Shown here one piece after another: positions 61,971 to 64,000 of a DNA stretch of 64,000 nt; the stretch's first letter is position 1, and each line of letters starts with the position of its first letter. Below the pieces are notes generated by a model. That model saw only the letters and a program-made list of their open reading frames with translations, did not search any database and was not told where the DNA came from. This DNA is from Nocardioides agariphilus (GTDB lineage Bacteria; Actinomycetota; Actinomycetes; Propionibacteriales; Nocardioidaceae): assembly GCF_015352445.1 (NCBI RefSeq), contig NZ_JADKPO010000001.1, positions 310,001 through 374,000 on the forward strand, read 5' to 3'. Position numbers and translations under genes: made by a program.

Positions 61971-62362
61971 ACGACCCCAGCACCGAGCGTGTCTCGTCGG
62001 GGTCGCCCTACGAGCAGACCGTCGGGTTCAGCCGGGCCGTCCGGACCGGACGTCATGTCTTCGTGTCCGGCACCGCTCCGATCTGGCCGGACGGGCAGGT
62101 CGACCCCGACCCGTTGGCCCAGGCCCGCCGGTGCTGGGAGATCGCGCTCGACGCGCTCGCCCAGCTCGGCGGGTCGCCCGCCGATGTGGTGCGCACCCGG
62201 TCGTTCCTCACCGACCGAGCCCATGAGGCTGCGGCCAGCCAGGCCCACGGCGAGGTGTTCGCCGACGTGCGGCCGGCCTCCACCATGCTCGTGGTCGCGG
62301 GCCTGCTCGACGAGCGCTGGGTGGTCGAGGTCGAGCTCGACGCCGTCCTCACTCGCAGATGA
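61967..62362 (+). CDS. RidA/YjgF-family protein
   Basis: 131 residues from ATG 61967, overlapping the aspS stop by 4 nt. GFSRAVRTGRHVFVSGTAPI, CWEIALDALAQLGGSPADVV, RTRSFLTDRAHEAAASQAHG and MLVVAGLLDERWVVEVELDA follow the RidA fold with its trimer-cleft residues. The Arg that binds 2-iminoacids in true RidA (xxRxxV.V near the C terminus) is not in the usual place, so enamine/imine deaminase activity is uncertain. Its tail overlaps the VanW gene end by 14 nt. Confidence 0.88.
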   Translation: MNDPSTERVSSGSPYEQTVGFSRAVRTGRHVFVSGTAPIWPDGQVDPDPLAQARRCWEIALDALAQLGGSPADVVRTRSFLTDRAHEAAASQAHGEVFADVRPASTMLVVAGLLDERWVVEVELDAVLTRR

Positions 62363-64000
62363 CGGTGTCCGACGGCGTGTAGTGGGTGTGCATGACCTCG
62401 TCGTGGTCCTGCGAGGGGTCGCTCGGCAGGTGGAAGTGACGCGTCACGTCGATGTCGAAGCCGCCGTACCCCTCGTTGGGATAGCAGTCCTCGGTGTCGA
62501 GCCGGCGGATCTTGGGTGAGGTGAGGTTGTAGCGGTCGGAGGCCGACGTGGTGATCTCCCAGTACTTCGTCGACCACATGGTCACCGTGGCGCTCCCCTG
62601 CGCACTCGACGAGCTCGGGGTGATGCCGGCCTGGATCAGGACGCCGTAGGGCGTGTCGTTGGTGAACCTCAGGTCGACGCTCGGCCAGGCCACCGTCGCC
62701 TCGCGGCCGACGGGGTAGCGGTCGATGTAGAACGAGTGTGGCTTGTGCTCGACGTCCTCGAGCCCGGCGAAGAACGCGGCGTTGAACGTGGTGGTCGCCG
62801 ACTGCGAGACGCCCCCGCCGTAGTCCTCCTTGAAGATGCCGTTCTCGATGATGAAGCCCTTGACGAAGCCGTTCTCGGCGGTGCGCTCGCCCACGGTGTC
62901 ATTGAGCGAGAACGTCTCTCCGGGCTTGAGCACCGTGCCGTTGATCAGCTCCATCGCACGGCCGATGTTGGTGTTGCGGTAGTCGGCGTAGGGGAAGTAC
63001 GTGGTGAAGGTCGAGACCTGCTCGACGATCTTGAGCGCCTTCGCATCGGCCGTGGTGAAGTCGGCCTGCCGCACCTCGGCGTCGACGCGCGCCTCACGCT
63101 CGCCCTCGGGCTTGGCCAACGCTGCCGTGAACGCCGCGGTCACCTCGTCAGGGTCGAACTCGACCCCGGGCTTGGCCGGGATCACCTTCGGTCGACCACC
63201 CACGAGAGCAACCGTCGCGTCGACCGGCGCGCCGCCGTCGCTGGCGACCTGCTCCTCGACGAGGCGGAGGAGCTTCCTCTGGTTGACGTGCGGCTCGAGC
63301 TTGCCGTCGACGGGCCGCAACGACAGCGCGGAGGCGAAGTCGCGTGGCCTCAGCCGCACGCGGTCCTCCCCGAACACCAAGGTGACGGCTGCCGAGACCG
63401 CCGGGTTGGCGAACCCCTCGACCGCCTCGCGCACGTCGTCCGCGTCGATGTCGGGGGCCGTCGACACCAGGTCCAGGCTCGCCGTCGGGTCCTCGGAGAG
63501 GTACGCCGCGACGATCGCTTCGCGTGCCTGCTCGGGGTCGATGGCGCGTCCGCTACGCGGCTTCACCTCGCGCACCCGGGTGCCCTTGAAGGTGACCTGG
63601 CCGTCGACCGCGGGCGTCCCGGTGGACTCGGCGAGCGTCGCCAGGTAGTCCTGCATGGCCGGCTCGGAGACCGACACCACCGGGTCGAGATCGTCGCCGC
63701 CGGTGTAGTAGTTCCAGATCCAGACCGGGTCCCAGCTACGACCCGCACCCGCCTCGCGCACCGAGGCGACGTAGTCGACTCCCAGGCCCAGCTGGGCCGG
63801 GCTCGCTGTCTGGGTCTCGCCGCCCACCTCGATGGTGACCGGCGCATCGGCGCGTGCGGCGAGACCATCGCGCAGGGCTGCGGCAGCCGCGACAAGAGTG
63901 AGGCCGCCGACGTCCACACCACCGACCTCGGTCCCCCGTGGGGTCTTGTCCTGAGCGCCGAGGTAGGCCGCGACGTAACCGCCACCGATGAGCGCACCGA
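62349..64000 (-). CDS. VanW-family / YoaR-like cell-wall protein, N terminus beyond the right edge
   Basis: The frame is open from 64000 to the stop at 62349 (550 codons visible). At the edge it reads GALIGGGYVAAYLGAQDKTP, the end of a signal anchor, then GVDVGGLTLVAAAAALRDGL, a peptidoglycan-binding-like (YoaR) domain. A second such repeat is followed by the VanW domain: NTNIGRAMELINGTVLKPGE, TFSLNDTVGERTAENGFVKG, YGGGVSQSATTTFNAAFFAG. VanW accompanies some vancomycin-resistance clusters, but this broad family is mostly of unknown wall-related function. GTG 63917 is not the real start. Confidence 0.88.
   Translation of the reverse strand, partial: GALIGGGYVAAYLGAQDKTPRGTEVGGVDVGGLTLVAAAAALRDGLAARADAPVTIEVGGETQTASPAQLGLGVDYVASVREAGAGRSWDPVWIWNYYTGGDDLDPVVSVSEPAMQDYLATLAESTGTPAVDGQVTFKGTRVREVKPRSGRAIDPEQAREAIVAAYLSEDPTASLDLVSTAPDIDADDVREAVEGFANPAVSAAVTLVFGEDRVRLRPRDFASALSLRPVDGKLEPHVNQRKLLRLVEEQVASDGGAPVDATVALVGGRPKVIPAKPGVEFDPDEVTAAFTAALAKPEGEREARVDAEVRQADFTTADAKALKIVEQVSTFTTYFPYADYRNTNIGRAMELINGTVLKPGETFSLNDTVGERTAENGFVKGFIIENGIFKEDYGGGVSQSATTTFNAAFFAGLEDVEHKPHSFYIDRYPVGREATVAWPSVDLRFTNDTPYGVLIQAGITPSSSSAQGSATVTMWSTKYWEITTSASDRYNLTSPKIRRLDTEDCYPNEGYGGFDIDVTRHFHLPSDPSQDHDEVMHTHYTPSDTVICE

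Overview
The window is chromosomal DNA from a high-GC actinobacterium. Family Nocardioidaceae, probably Nocardioides or a close relative, fits best. The grounds are very GC-rich third codon positions, frequent GTG and TTG starts, 4-nt ATGA/GTGA gene overlaps, and actinobacterial families (DUF3117, DUF2505, SigE/RseA/HtrA, actinobacterial DapD, Ku with a lysine-rich tail). Interspersed palindromes of the 'GGTTTCGAGAC...CTCAACC' and 'GGTCGAGCTTGTCGA' kinds also fit. Family assignment is inference. No rRNA, tRNA, CRISPR array, transposase or integrase was found.

Layout. 1-457 is the start of a TadA/CpaF ATPase cut by the window edge. 572-4254 is a lower-GC island bounded by 141-bp direct repeats. 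It holds an ECF sigma factor, its probable membrane anti-sigma, a secreted protein with an in-frame TAG, and a frameshifted membrane protein. 4321-14278 has two paralogous OmpR-type regulators, an MFS exporter behind a MarR-type palindrome, a frameshifted orphan hypF, a lipase, and an ABC-2/LolA-like/DUF2235 run. 14544-17440 is a split NHEJ locus (polymerase, ligase, Ku). 17437-23999 is an SDR, an ABC-2 exporter and an asymmetric heterodimeric ABC exporter. 24086-25737 is a second sigma/membrane-protein pair. 25790-36734 holds NAD-glutamate dehydrogenase, pruA, a WS/DGAT-like acyltransferase, a lipoprotein and a membrane protein. 36697-38704 carries CpaE-like and CpaB-like pilus-assembly genes.

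38793-64000 is mostly housekeeping. It contains sigE-rseA and htrA with a diverging O-methyltransferase, the DUF3117-pepA-ydhR operon, a LOG-DivIVA-M14 operon, ileS-dapE, dapD, an Sm/Hfq-like small protein, fdxA-dapC, a GNAT of the N-acetylglutamate-synthase type, an archaeal-type aspS and a VanW protein. The gene set resembles the Rv1176-Rv1224 neighbourhood of Mycobacterium tuberculosis (compared from memory). dapC, dapD and dapE give three steps of the succinylase lysine/diaminopimelate pathway. pruA and glutamate dehydrogenase take proline to 2-oxoglutarate.

Most interesting. (1) Two tRNA-synthetase genes have readable translational T-box leaders. In the ileS leader, the two 19-nt arms of an interspersed palindrome sit in the loop of a probable stem III and in the loop of the SD-sequestering hairpin. 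The aspS leader precedes an archaeal-type, probably non-discriminating enzyme and carries adjacent Asp and Asn codons. (2) Copies of another palindrome lie in frame inside ileS (twice) and form the start of dapC. (3) An 86-residue protein matches the Hfq/Sm signature spacing in a lineage generally thought to lack Hfq. (4) The repeat-bounded sigma/anti-sigma island is partly decaying.
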